From NCBI GenBank assembly GCA_030744625.1, contig JASLQF010000001.1, positions 1-64,000 of the forward strand: 64,000 nucleotides of DNA, written 5' to 3'. Shown here piece after piece: positions 18,849 to 28,085 of this stretch. Position numbers and translations under genes: made by a program. The notes below the pieces were generated by a model. It made no database searches and was not told the DNA's origin. It saw nothing but the letters and a program-made list of their open reading frames with translations. Source of the stretch: Rhodospirillales bacterium. Its GTDB lineage: Bacteria; Pseudomonadota; Alphaproteobacteria; Rhodospirillales; JASLQF01. Each line of letters begins with the position of its first letter. Positions within the stretch are counted from its first letter, which is position 1.

Positions 18849-20162
18849 TTATAGGCCCTTGGCGGACTGCCTGGAAGTAAGTGGACCGATAGGTTCAATA
18901 GCTGGACGGCGCCGCCGGGTTCTTGTGCCGGGAAGCCCGAAGATCTCGATGGGGTTGGTCACCCCCTTCAGTTCCTGGCGGCCCAGGGATACCCAATCGT
19001 GCTTCAGGTTGTTGGCGAAATCGCCGCTCACCAGGACGCGCCGGCCCAGTTCCTTGGTCTGGCCCTCGATGCGCGCCACCTCGTTGGCGGCCGGGCCGAT
19101 GACCGAGAACTCGAGGCGTTCGGGAACGCCGATATTGCCATACATGACGTCGCCGACGTGCAGGCCGAGGCCGTAGGAAAGGACCTGTTTCCCCTTTTTC
19201 CGGCGTTGCCGGTTGATCTTGGCGAGGCGTTTTTCCGCCTCGCGGGCCGCAGCCAGCGCCGATTTGCAGGCCTGGCGGGCCGTCGCCTCGCCCTTGCGGA
19301 TGGGGAATATGGCGAGCACCGCATCGCCGATAAAGCGCAGCACCTCGCCGCCGTGGGCCAGGACGGCCCCGGCGGTGCACTCGAAATAGTCGTTGAGCGC
19401 CGCGAGAAACTCCTGGGGCGGCATGGCGTCCGCCATGGGCGTCGAATCGCGCAGGTCGCAGTACCAGATGACGGCGTGGATGGTCTCGCCGTCGCCGCGC
19501 TTGATCTGGCCGCTGAGAACCTGCCGGCCGGCGCCGGGGCCGAGATAGGCGTGCAGGATATTGCGCGCAATCTGGTCCTTGATGCGCATGCGGCAGGTCA
19601 CGGCGAGGCGGCTCTGGATGCGAAGCAGGGCGCCGATATCGTGATCGGCGAAGCCGGACCGCCGGTCGGTGGTCCACGATCCGATCATGCCGTGCTCGTA
19701 GGCCTGGAGGTTCTCCTCGTCGGCGAAACGCACGTGGTAGGCCAGGTAATCGGTGCCCCCCGAAGCGCGGAATTCCTTTAGGACCGGAAAGTCCAAAACG
19801 GCCTGTGGCCCAGCCAGACGGCGCCGCAGGTAGGGAATGTCGGTTTCGATCATGTGATAGAAGGGGCTTTGCTTCCAGCCTTCGCCACGCGCTCCATGGC
19901 GGAATCCGACCGATTTCAGCCCCTCTTCGCGATGCCAGGTGAGGCCGATCGCCGAAAACAGCGGGTGCAGCGTGCCGAAGGTCAGAAAGGCCCGGAAAAC
20001 AGGGATGCCGGCGGCCCTCAGGCGCTCGCAACAGCCTTCCACGAGGGCCTCGACCTCGGTCTCGCCGAGGGCCTCGTTCATGAGCCAGTCGGCGACCCTG
20101 TCGACCAGACCGCCAGCCGTGCCCGTTTCCCCCGCTTCATGCTCGAAAGCGTCGTCCTTCAT
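18849..20162 (-). CDS. Class III adenylate/guanylate cyclase, soluble
   Basis: A protein of about 437 residues with no membrane segment. An N-terminal regulatory domain of about 200 residues (conserved-looking FLTFGTLHPLFSAIGLTWHR) precedes the cyclase homology domain. Both metal-binding Asp residues are present (YCDLRDST near residue 235 and FIGDAVLAIF), as are IGPAANEVARIE with its Asn and Arg for the transition state. It should make cyclic AMP (or cGMP) in the cytoplasm. ATG at 20162 has AGGAAG upstream and is preferred; ATG at 20213 and an upstream start at 20255 are possible, the latter overlapping the neighbouring gene. It follows the second cyclase on the same strand, so the two are probably co-transcribed. 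Confidence 0.87.
   Translation of the reverse strand: MKDDAFEHEAGETGTAGGLVDRVADWLMNEALGETEVEALVEGCCERLRAAGIPVFRAFLTFGTLHPLFSAIGLTWHREEGLKSVGFRHGARGEGWKQSPFYHMIETDIPYLRRRLAGPQAVLDFPVLKEFRASGGTDYLAYHVRFADEENLQAYEHGMIGSWTTDRRSGFADHDIGALLRIQSRLAVTCRMRIKDQIARNILHAYLGPGAGRQVLSGQIKRGDGETIHAVIWYCDLRDSTPMADAMPPQEFLAALNDYFECTAGAVLAHGGEVLRFIGDAVLAIFPIRKGEATARQACKSALAAAREAEKRLAKINRQRRKKGKQVLSYGLGLHVGDVMYGNIGVPERLEFSVIGPAANEVARIEGQTKELGRRVLVSGDFANNLKHDWVSLGRQELKGVTNPIEIFGLPGTRTRRRRPAIEPIGPLTSRQSAKGL
18882..18897. promoter_or_regulatory. TetR-type operator-like site in the 3' end of the cyclase gene
   Basis: TGGACCGATAGGTTCA matches the left arm fully and the right arm at five of six positions. It lies within the last codons of the convergent cyclase gene. 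Confidence 0.45.
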
Positions 20163-20217
20163 GGTCTTCCTGGCCTTCCTCGCCTCCGCCGCGACCCGTG
20201 GCGCTCGGCTCATACTA

Positions 20218-21558
20218 TCACGAACGCGGGCTATCCGGGATATGGCGGATGGCAAACACCCGCGTCGGGGCCGTTCGACCGCGCACGGTCACCTCGCCGA
20301 CCTCCTCGAACGGGAAATCGCCGCCGGCCTCCCCGACCGCGCGCTCGCTGGCCAGGATGTAGGTGCCGTACTGCTTGTTGAGTTGTTCGAGGCGGGCGGC
20401 GACGTTGACCTCGTCGCCATGCACCGTGAAGATGAGCCGGTCCTGGGAACCCACGGCCCCGGCCACCATCTGGCCGGTGTTGATGCCGCAGCGGGTCTTC
20501 ATCTTCTCGCCATCGCCGAAGGTGCGGCTGTTCACCACCCGCTGGATGCCGATCGCCGTGCGAACCGCGTCGGCGGCGTGGTCGTCGTCGGGCTTCACCG
20601 TGTTGAACCCGACGAGCATGGCGTCGCCCTCGAACTGGGTGATGACGCCGCCATGGCCCTCGATGACCTCGGAGAGCGCCGCGAAATACTCGTTGAGGGC
20701 GCTGACCAGCTTGTCCGGGCCGATACGCTCGGAGATGGTGGAGAAGCCCTCGATGTCGGTGAACATGACCGTCGCCACCTTGACCTCGCCGTCGCCGGGC
20801 TGGATCTGGTTGTCCGCCGTGGTGATGCGGTCGGCGATCTCGCGCGACACGAATCGCGACAGATCATGTGCCGCCGTACTGTCGGCCACCGAGCGGATAA
20901 GCAGGCGCCGCGCCCGTACCAGTGCCACCGCCAGCACGAAAGTGACGAACAGGATGGAAAGAATCTTGTCGACCTCGGCGCCCACCAGGATGCTGTTGGA
21001 TGTCATGTATTCCACGTAGTCGCGGGTGATCATGGCATCGCCGGGAACGGCGAACAGCACGTAGAGCATCAGGCACAGCCAGCCCACGGCGGCCATGATG
21101 CCGGCGGCGACGATGAACACCGGCTCGAAGCGCAGCGCCCTGAGCGCGATGAAGATGAAGACGTAAAGCATGGTCGGCGCCTTCAAGTAGAAAGACGCCG
21201 GCTGCATGTACTGGATGTGGAAGCTCCAGATCAGAACCATGAGCAGGCTGGTGTCGGCGGCCACCGATACCATCAGCACCCAGCGCGGCAGCAAACCCCG
21301 GTAACTGAACCCGAGACGCAGCACGGTGAACACCAGATAAAGGGCCAGCACCCACGGCACCGGACGGAAGTCGGCGTTCATGGAGGTCTTCGGGGCGACC
21401 GCGTAAAGGGTGCCGAAGACGACCACCAGGGCCAACTGCACCCAGCCGATCAGGATCTCGCTTTGCGTCTGCTGGGCGGCGATGGACGCGTGCACGCGCT
21501 CCGCCAGGTGCGAATCCGGCCGCTCGCCGAAAACGAATCGCGATATAAGCTTCCACAT
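20218..21558 (-). CDS. Class III adenylate cyclase with membrane domain
   Basis: A protein of about 446 residues. Several hydrophobic helices run from about residue 35 to 230 (ILIGWVQLALVVVFGTLYAV, WVLMVSVAADTSLLMVLIW, MLYVFIFIALRAL and others). The cytoplasmic cyclase homology domain follows, with ATVMFTDIEGFST (metal Asp near 267), FEGDAMLVGF (second Asp near 311) and GDEVNVAARLE. It is an inner-membrane cyclase that could respond to an envelope or lipid signal. The start is taken as ATG 21558 (MWKLISR), preceded by GGAGGG at a good distance; the open frame runs to 21654, but that part is low-complexity and lacks a ribosome site. It lies directly upstream of the second cyclase gene. Confidence 0.88.
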   Translation of the reverse strand: MWKLISRFVFGERPDSHLAERVHASIAAQQTQSEILIGWVQLALVVVFGTLYAVAPKTSMNADFRPVPWVLALYLVFTVLRLGFSYRGLLPRWVLMVSVAADTSLLMVLIWSFHIQYMQPASFYLKAPTMLYVFIFIALRALRFEPVFIVAAGIMAAVGWLCLMLYVLFAVPGDAMITRDYVEYMTSNSILVGAEVDKILSILFVTFVLAVALVRARRLLIRSVADSTAAHDLSRFVSREIADRITTADNQIQPGDGEVKVATVMFTDIEGFSTISERIGPDKLVSALNEYFAALSEVIEGHGGVITQFEGDAMLVGFNTVKPDDDHAADAVRTAIGIQRVVNSRTFGDGEKMKTRCGINTGQMVAGAVGSQDRLIFTVHGDEVNVAARLEQLNKQYGTYILASERAVGEAGGDFPFEEVGEVTVRGRTAPTRVFAIRHIPDSPRS

Positions 21559-21871
21559 GATCGGAGCCCTCCGCCGGCCGCCTCCCGGCCCCCCCCGGCG
21601 GGCGCCCGGGGCACGGTTCGGGAATCGGCGCCCCGGAATTATAGCCACTGACACGCTCAGCGTGCGATCACCGTGCGATCACCTGTGGACAAAGGCGCGT
21701 GACCCGCCGCCCCCGCCACGTGAATTATCCGACTGCCGTCGCCGGCGAGGCTTTCGGCTGGCTTGCATGAGCCCTAGAACTCTCCCACATAATTCGGTAG
21801 TACCTAGCGTCTCGGCAAAGTGGGCCGGCACGCGGCTAGACCCGATCGAAGCCGGCGGCAGGGAGGGATCG
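21559..21871. promoter_or_regulatory. Divergent intergenic region with an 11-bp tandem repeat
   Basis: These 313 bases separate the membrane cyclase and the ABC importer, transcribed away from each other. CGTGCGATCAC occurs twice head to tail at 21661-21671 and 21672-21682. Such a direct repeat could be a regulator site. No gene was seen. Confidence 0.4.
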
Positions 21872-23761
21872 ATGGACGACCTCGTGCGCGTCGAAGACCT
21901 GAGGGTCCAGTTTCAGGTCCACGGCGGCATCGTCGACGCGGTGAAGGGCGCCTCCTTCCGCATTCGCGGGGGATCCAGCGTCGCCCTGGTCGGCGAATCG
22001 GGCTCGGGCAAGTCGGTCATCTCGCAGGCCATCATGGGCATCCTTCCCAATACCGCCCGCATCACCGGCGGCAGGATACTGTTCTCCGACCCCAAGACCC
22101 CGGGCCAGGTCACCGACATCGCCGCCTTGTCGCCCGATAGCGCGAGGATGCGTGCCATCCGCGGCAACAAGATTTCCATCATCTTCCAGGAGCCCATGAC
22201 CTCGCTTTCCCCCCTTCACACCATCGGCGACCAGATCGGCGAGGCGCTGCATTTGCACAGAGACGTCGGCCGGCGCGAAGGCCGCGACGCGGTCGTCAAT
22301 ATCTTGCGGCTGGTCGGTTACCCCGACCCGGCGGTGGCTCCGAACCTGTATCCCTTCGAGCTATCGGGAGGGTTGAGGCAGCGCGCCATGATCGCCATGG
22401 CCCTGATATGCCACCCGGCGCTGTTGGTCGCCGACGAGCCGACCACCGCCCTCGACGTCACCATTCAGGCGCAGATCCTGAAGCTCATCAAGGATCTGCA
22501 GGGCGAGCTCGGCATGGCGGTCCTGATGATCACCCACGACCTCGGCGTGGTCGCCAACATGGCCGAGGAAGTCGTCATCATCTACCAGGGCCGCATCATG
22601 GAAAGCGGCACCGCCGAGGACATATTCAATCACCCCAGCCACCCCTACCTGAAGGCCTTGCTCAAGGCCGTTCCCCATTTCGACATGAAGCCCGGCGAGC
22701 GCCTGGTGCCTCTTCGCGAGATCGACCACCAGTCGGGCCCCATGTTGGCGGTCAAGGAGCCGTGGCCGGCCGGTGCCGACGACGCCGGCCCCATGCTCGC
22801 GGTCGAGGGTATCCGCAAGAGCTTCCGCACACGCAAAACCAACTTCTTCAAGGCCAGCACCGAAAGCCTCGTAACCGCCGTCGACGGGGTCAGCTTCGAC
22901 ATCCGTCGCGGCGAGTGCTTCGGCCTGGTCGGCGAAAGCGGCTGCGGCAAGACCACGCTGAGCCGCATCATCATGCGCGCCATGACCCCCGACGAGGGGC
23001 GCGTGCTGTTGAACGACCGGGGAAACATCGTCGACCTGGTGGGCATGGACCAAAAGGCGCTTCTGCCGTTCCGCGAGAAGATCCAAATGGTCTTCCAGGA
23101 CCCTTACGGCTCCCTGAACCCGCGCATGACCGTGTTCGATATCGTCCGCGAGCCGCTGGTCATCCACAGGGTCGGCGACGCCGATTCGCAGGCCGAAATG
23201 GTCAAGGAGCTGATGCGTCTGGTCGGTCTCGACCCGCGTTTCCTCAACCGCTATCCGCACAGCTTTTCGGGCGGCCAGCGTCAACGCATCGGCGTGGCTC
23301 GGGCGCTGGCCCTCAAACCGGACATCCTGATCTGCGACGAGCCGGTATCGGCGCTCGACGTCTCGATTCAGGCGCAGCTGCTCAATCTCCTGAAGGAACT
23401 GCAATCGGAACTCGACCTCACCTATCTCTTCATTTCACACAACCTGGCCGTCGTCGATTACATCGCCGACCGCATCGCCGTCATGTGCGGCGGCCGGCTG
23501 GTCGAAATGGCGCCCCGCGAACTGCTTTTTCGCAACCCCATCCACCCCTATACCCGGGCGCTGTTCGCCGCCGTGCCCTACCCCGACCTCGAGCGCATGC
23601 TGGATTTCAAGGCGCTGAGCGCCGGCCGGTCCTCCAATCCGGCCGCCTGGCCGAAGCCATTCAGCGCCGATGGGACCAAGCCCCTCGACTACATTGAACT
23701 CGGCGACGGCCATCGGGTGCTCGCCGACCGCAACGCCGACGCCGGGGACCTGAGGCCGTGA
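21872..23761 (+). CDS. Peptide/oligosaccharide ABC importer, fused double ATPase (YejF/DppDF-like)
   Basis: A 629-residue protein with two complete ABC ATPase modules in tandem, as in YejF or fused DppD-DppF. Walker A motifs are GESGSGKS (about residues 41-48) and GESGCGKTT (about 354-362). Signature motifs are LSGGL, with the usual Gln replaced by Leu, and FSGGQ. Walker B motifs are LLVADEPTTALD and ILICDEPVSALD. The oligopeptide-type C-terminal extension (NPIHPYTRALFAAVPYPD) closes it. It drives uptake through the two permeases downstream. ATG 21872 follows GGGAGGG. The stop overlaps the start of the binding-protein gene by 4 bp, so the importer genes form one operon. Confidence 0.93.
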   Translation: MDDLVRVEDLRVQFQVHGGIVDAVKGASFRIRGGSSVALVGESGSGKSVISQAIMGILPNTARITGGRILFSDPKTPGQVTDIAALSPDSARMRAIRGNKISIIFQEPMTSLSPLHTIGDQIGEALHLHRDVGRREGRDAVVNILRLVGYPDPAVAPNLYPFELSGGLRQRAMIAMALICHPALLVADEPTTALDVTIQAQILKLIKDLQGELGMAVLMITHDLGVVANMAEEVVIIYQGRIMESGTAEDIFNHPSHPYLKALLKAVPHFDMKPGERLVPLREIDHQSGPMLAVKEPWPAGADDAGPMLAVEGIRKSFRTRKTNFFKASTESLVTAVDGVSFDIRRGECFGLVGESGCGKTTLSRIIMRAMTPDEGRVLLNDRGNIVDLVGMDQKALLPFREKIQMVFQDPYGSLNPRMTVFDIVREPLVIHRVGDADSQAEMVKELMRLVGLDPRFLNRYPHSFSGGQRQRIGVARALALKPDILICDEPVSALDVSIQAQLLNLLKELQSELDLTYLFISHNLAVVDYIADRIAVMCGGRLVEMAPRELLFRNPIHPYTRALFAAVPYPDLERMLDFKALSAGRSSNPAAWPKPFSADGTKPLDYIELGDGHRVLADRNADAGDLRP

Positions 23762-25707
23762 TCGTGGCACGACGCACCGTGGCCCTTGTGGCCCTGTGGA
23801 CGGCGATCGCCATCCTTGCTTCGGCATCTTGCGGAGCCTTGTCCACCAAGGCGCTGGCGGCGCAAGCGACGCCCGTGGAGGCGCCAGTCCTTGTCGCGCA
23901 AGTGAAATCGGGACGCCTGCCGCCGCTTGCCGAACGTCTGCCGGCGCCGCCCCTGGTCGCTCCCATGAACGGCAACGGCCTGAGCCCGGGGCGCCATGGC
24001 GGCGTCCTCAATTTCCTGATGGCCAAGCCCAAGGACGTGCGCATGATGACGGTCTACGGCTACGCGCGTCTCGCCGCCTACAACGCCGACCTGGAGATCG
24101 TCCCCGATATCCTGGAGCGCCTCGAGGTGCGCGCCAACCGCGAGTTCACCCTCTACTTGCGCAAGGGCCACCGGTGGTCGGACGGCCATCCCTTCACCGC
24201 CGAGGACTTCCGCTATTACTGGGAGGACGTGGCCAATGACAAGGGCCTGGCACCCTTCGGCTTGCAGACGCGGCTCCTGGTGGACGGCGAGGCACCGCGT
24301 TTCGAGGTCATCGACGAGACCACGGTGCGCTACACCTGGCCCCAGCCCAACCCCTATTTCGTGCCGGCGCTGGCGGCGCCGTCGCCGCTCTATGTCTACC
24401 GGCCGGCCCACTACCTGAAGCGTTTTCATCCCCGCTACGCGGACGCCGACGAACTGCGGCGCCAGGCCAAGGCGGCGGGAAAGAGGAACTGGGCGAGCCT
24501 GCACCACAGCAAGGACCGCCAGTACCGCTTCGACAACCCCGATTTGCCGACCCTGCAGCCCTGGATGCTCACCACGCCGCCGCCGACCGAGCGCTTCGTC
24601 TTCAAGCGCAACCCCTACTACCACCGCGTCGACCCGGCGGGGCGCCAGCTGCCCTACATCGACGAGGTGGTCATGCAGATTGTCGCCAACAAGATCATAC
24701 CGGCCAAGACCGGGAGCGGAGAATCGGACCTGCAGGCCCGCTACCTGCGTTTCGATCACTACACCTTCCTCAAGGAAAGCGAGAGGCGCAACGACTTCGC
24801 CGTGCGCCTGTGGCGCACCGTGAAGGGTGCGCAGCTGGCGCTCTATCCCAACCTCAACATCCAGGACCCGGTGTGGAAAAAGCTGTTGCGCGACGCCCGC
24901 TTCCGGCGCGCCCTATCGCTCGCCATCGACCGCCGCGAGATCAACCAGGTCGTCTATTTCGGCCTGGCGCGCGAAAGCAACAACACGATCCTGCCCAAGA
25001 GCCCGCTTTTCCGAGAAACCTACCAGCGGACGTGGGCCGGGTACGATCCCCGCCGCGCCAAAGCCCTTCTCGATGCCGTCGGCCTTGACCGGCGCGACGA
25101 AGACGGCATACGCCTGCTGCCCGACGGTCGGCTCCTCGAGATCGTCGTCGAGACGGCCGGCGAAAGCACGGAGGAATCGGACGTCCTGGAACTCATCTCC
25201 GATTCCTGGAAGGGGGTTGGAATCAAGCTGTTCACCCGGCCCTCCCAGCGCGAGGTGTTCCGCAAGCGTATTTTTTCCGGACAAACGGTCATGTCCGTAT
25301 GGTCGGGAATCACCAACGGAGTCCCCACGGCCAACATGAGCCCGGAGGAATTCGTCCCCTCCAACCAGCACCAGCTACAGTGGCCGAAATGGGGACAACA
25401 CGTGGAGACCAGCGGCAGGACGGGCGAGGCCGCCGACATGCCCGTCGCCCAGGAACTGACGCGCCTGAACGAGGCCTGGCGGCGCGCCGGCGAACCGGCG
25501 GAGCAGCGGCGCATCTGGCACCGCATATTGCAGATTCACTCCGATCAGGTCTTTACCATCGGCATCGTCAACGGCACTCTGCAACCGGTCGTCGTCAATA
25601 ACAACTTGCGAAACGTGCCCGAGAAGGGAATCTACAATTGGGACCCGGGCTCCTACTTCGGCATGTACAAGCCGGATACCTTCTGGTTCGCGGAGGGCGC
25701 CAAGTGA
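23758..25707 (+). CDS. ABC importer substrate-binding protein, family 5
   Basis: A 649-residue periplasmic binding protein with a Sec-type N-terminus (hydrophobic core about residues 4-25). It has the SBP_bac_5 fold marks: WSDGHPFTAEDFRYYWEDV, the PYIDEVV segment after FKRNPYYHRVDPAGRQLP, and LSLAIDRREINQVVYFGLA. It is longer than classical DppA or OppA (about 535), as in binding proteins of importers for large peptides or oligosaccharides. The ligand cannot be told from the sequence. The start GTG overlaps the ATPase gene by 4 bp. The permease genes begin 89 bp downstream on the same strand. Confidence 0.9.
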   Translation: MIVARRTVALVALWTAIAILASASCGALSTKALAAQATPVEAPVLVAQVKSGRLPPLAERLPAPPLVAPMNGNGLSPGRHGGVLNFLMAKPKDVRMMTVYGYARLAAYNADLEIVPDILERLEVRANREFTLYLRKGHRWSDGHPFTAEDFRYYWEDVANDKGLAPFGLQTRLLVDGEAPRFEVIDETTVRYTWPQPNPYFVPALAAPSPLYVYRPAHYLKRFHPRYADADELRRQAKAAGKRNWASLHHSKDRQYRFDNPDLPTLQPWMLTTPPPTERFVFKRNPYYHRVDPAGRQLPYIDEVVMQIVANKIIPAKTGSGESDLQARYLRFDHYTFLKESERRNDFAVRLWRTVKGAQLALYPNLNIQDPVWKKLLRDARFRRALSLAIDRREINQVVYFGLARESNNTILPKSPLFRETYQRTWAGYDPRRAKALLDAVGLDRRDEDGIRLLPDGRLLEIVVETAGESTEESDVLELISDSWKGVGIKLFTRPSQREVFRKRIFSGQTVMSVWSGITNGVPTANMSPEEFVPSNQHQLQWPKWGQHVETSGRTGEAADMPVAQELTRLNEAWRRAGEPAEQRRIWHRILQIHSDQVFTIGIVNGTLQPVVVNNNLRNVPEKGIYNWDPGSYFGMYKPDTFWFAEGAK

Positions 25708-25796
25708 CGGCACGGAAAACGGTGGGAACTTGGACAAGGATAACGTGACGGCGGTCTCGCCCGACCGCGGGGGCCGCGTCGTCAACTAGGATCGCC

Positions 25797-26795
25797 ATGC
25801 TCGGATACATCGTTCGCCGCCTGTTCATCATGATTCCGACGCTGCTCGCCATCAGCGTGCTCGTCTTCGTCATCATCGAGCTGCCCCCCGGCGACTACCT
25901 GGAGAGCTACGTCGCCGAGCTGCAAAGCCAGGGCGAATCCATAGATCCCAAGAGAATCGAGTTCCTGCGCCAGGAATACGGCTTCGACAAGCCAATGCAC
26001 GAACGCTACATCCACTGGGTGTGGGGCATGGTGCAAGGCGATTTCGGCTATTCCTTCGAATACCGCCTGCCGGTGCGTGACGTGGTCGGTGACAAATTGT
26101 TCCTGACGGTGATCGTTTCATTTTTCACGGTCCTGTTCACGTGGATCATGGCCTTCCCCATCGGCGTCTATTCGGCGACCCACCAGTACAGCTGGGGCGA
26201 CTACGGACTGACCTTCATCGGCCTTCTCGGCCTGGCCACCCCCAACTTCCTGCTGGCGCTGGTGCTGCTTTACCTCGCCAACGTGTGGTTCGGGACCTCG
26301 ATCGGCGGTCTCATGGATCCCCAGTACCTCGACCAACCGTGGAGCTGGGCCAAGGCGCAATCGGTCCTCGAGCATCTGTGGATTCCGGTCGTCGTCGTCG
26401 GCACGTCGGGCACGGCGGCGATGATCCGCCGCCTGCGCGCCAACCTCCTCGACGAACTGGAAAAGCAGTACGTGATCACGGCCCGCGCCAAGGGGCTGCC
26501 CCCGTTCCGGGCGCTCCTCAAGTACCCGCTGCGCATGGCGCTCAACTTCTTCATCTCCGATATTGGCAGCATCCTGCCCTCCGTCTTCTCGGGAACCGCG
26601 CTCGTCGCCATCGTCCTGTCTCTTCCCACCACCGGGCCCGTCCTTCTCGCCGCCCTGCAAAGCCAGGACATGTACCTGGCCGGCTCTTTCCTCATGTTCC
26701 TGGCCGTGCTCACGGTGATCGGCGTGCTGCTTTCCGACCTGGCGCTGGCCGCCCTCGACCCGCGCATCCGCCTGCAAGGGGGAACGACGCGATGA
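25797..26795 (+). CDS. ABC importer permease 1 (DppB/YejB-like)
   Basis: A 332-residue inner-membrane permease. The first helix (YIVRRLFIMIPTLLAISVLVF) and the periplasmic segment LRQEYGFDKPMHERYIHWV are hallmarks of DppB-type subunits. The cytoplasmic EAA loop (VITARAKGLPPFRALLKYPLR) couples to the ATPase. About six membrane helices are visible. It overlaps the second permease gene by 4 bp (ATGA), so the two are translated together and should form the heterodimeric channel. Confidence 0.92.
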   Translation: MLGYIVRRLFIMIPTLLAISVLVFVIIELPPGDYLESYVAELQSQGESIDPKRIEFLRQEYGFDKPMHERYIHWVWGMVQGDFGYSFEYRLPVRDVVGDKLFLTVIVSFFTVLFTWIMAFPIGVYSATHQYSWGDYGLTFIGLLGLATPNFLLALVLLYLANVWFGTSIGGLMDPQYLDQPWSWAKAQSVLEHLWIPVVVVGTSGTAAMIRRLRANLLDELEKQYVITARAKGLPPFRALLKYPLRMALNFFISDIGSILPSVFSGTALVAIVLSLPTTGPVLLAALQSQDMYLAGSFLMFLAVLTVIGVLLSDLALAALDPRIRLQGGTTR

Positions 26796-27964
26796 CGCCC
26801 CCGAAAGCGGACGCCGGCGCGCTCCGGCACTGGGTCTCCGAGGAGCCCTTCGATCCCTATTCGATCGAGCCGCTGTCGCCCGAACAGGAGCACTACTATC
26901 TGGCCTCCCAGTGGCAGCTCATGTGGTGGAAGTTCAAGCGCCACCGCCTCGGGGTCGCCTGCGGCGTCTTTCTGCTCCTCATGTACGCTTCGGTGCTGAT
27001 CAGCGAGTTCCTGGCGCCCTACAACCTGCACTCGCGGCACACCGAATTCATTTACGCGCCGCCCCAGTCCGTTCACCTCTTCCACGAAGGCGAATTCATC
27101 GGGCCCTTCGTGTACGGCACCAACTATCGCCTCAACATGGAGAACCTGCGCCGCGAGTACACCGAGAACAGGTCGGAGATATACCGCATCGGCTTGTTCT
27201 GCCGGGGCGATACATACAGCTTCTGGGGTATCGGCCGGGGCAGCCTGCACCTGATTTGCGTGGCCGAGGGCGGCTCCATGTTCCTGCTGGGCACCGATCG
27301 GCTGGGCCGCGACGTGTTGTCGCGCATCATCTATGGGGCGCGCATATCCCTGACCATCGGGCTTCTCGGCATCACCATCAGCTTCGTTCTTGGCATCGTC
27401 ATCGGGGGATTGGCCGGTTACTATGGGGGGGTGCTCGACCTGCTCGTGCAACGGCTCATCGAGATCCTCCAGTCCTTCCCCCACATTCCGCTGTGGATGG
27501 CGCTTTCCGCGGTGCTGCCGGTGACCTGGAGCCCCCTTCTCATCTTTTTCGGAATCACCATCATCCTCGGCCTGCTCGACTGGACGGGGCTGGCGCGCGG
27601 CGTGCGCTCCAAGCTGCTGGCGCTGCGCGAGGAGGACTACTGCATGGCGGCCCAGCTCATGGGGGCGCGTACGCCCCGCATCATCGGCCGCCACCTTGTG
27701 CCCGGGTTCATGAGCCACCTGATCGCCTCGGCGACGCTGTCCATCCCCACCATGGTGCTGGGGGAGACGGCGCTGAGCTTCCTCGGCCTCGGCCTCAGGC
27801 CGCCCATCACCAGTTGGGGGGTGCTGCTCAACGAGGCGCAGAACATCAACGTGGTGGCGCTCTATCCGTGGCTCATGCTGCCGGTGGTGCCGGTGGTGCT
27901 CATCATCCTCGCCTTCAGCTTCTTCGGCGACGGCCTGCGCGACGCCGCCGACCCTTACAAGTAG
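26792..27964 (+). CDS. ABC importer permease 2 (DppC/YejE-like) with periplasmic insertion
   Basis: A 390-residue permease. The N-terminal cytoplasmic part (WWKFKRHRLGVACGVFLLLM) leads into the first helix. A periplasmic insertion of about 90 residues (VHLFHEGEFIGPFVYGTNYR and NLRREYTENRSEIYRI) separates it from the DppC-type core, which starts at FLLGTDRLGRDVLSRIIYG. The EAA loop is MAAQLMGARTPRIIGRHLVP. Dipeptide permeases are about 300 residues; the long insertion is typical of a subgroup with large binding proteins. The start ATG at 26792 overlaps permease 1. It is the last gene of the importer operon; the next gene begins 121 bp later. Confidence 0.91.
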   Translation: MTPPKADAGALRHWVSEEPFDPYSIEPLSPEQEHYYLASQWQLMWWKFKRHRLGVACGVFLLLMYASVLISEFLAPYNLHSRHTEFIYAPPQSVHLFHEGEFIGPFVYGTNYRLNMENLRREYTENRSEIYRIGLFCRGDTYSFWGIGRGSLHLICVAEGGSMFLLGTDRLGRDVLSRIIYGARISLTIGLLGITISFVLGIVIGGLAGYYGGVLDLLVQRLIEILQSFPHIPLWMALSAVLPVTWSPLLIFFGITIILGLLDWTGLARGVRSKLLALREEDYCMAAQLMGARTPRIIGRHLVPGFMSHLIASATLSIPTMVLGETALSFLGLGLRPPITSWGVLLNEAQNINVVALYPWLMLPVVPVVLIILAFSFFGDGLRDAADPYK

Positions 27965-28085
27965 AAAGGGCCGCCTTCGGCGCACCGAATCAACCCTATC
28001 GACGGCTTGGGATGGTGTGGCATATTAACCTGCGATCGGAATCGCCAACGGATAAACAAAGATGCGGGGGGACAAGGGGGGACCG

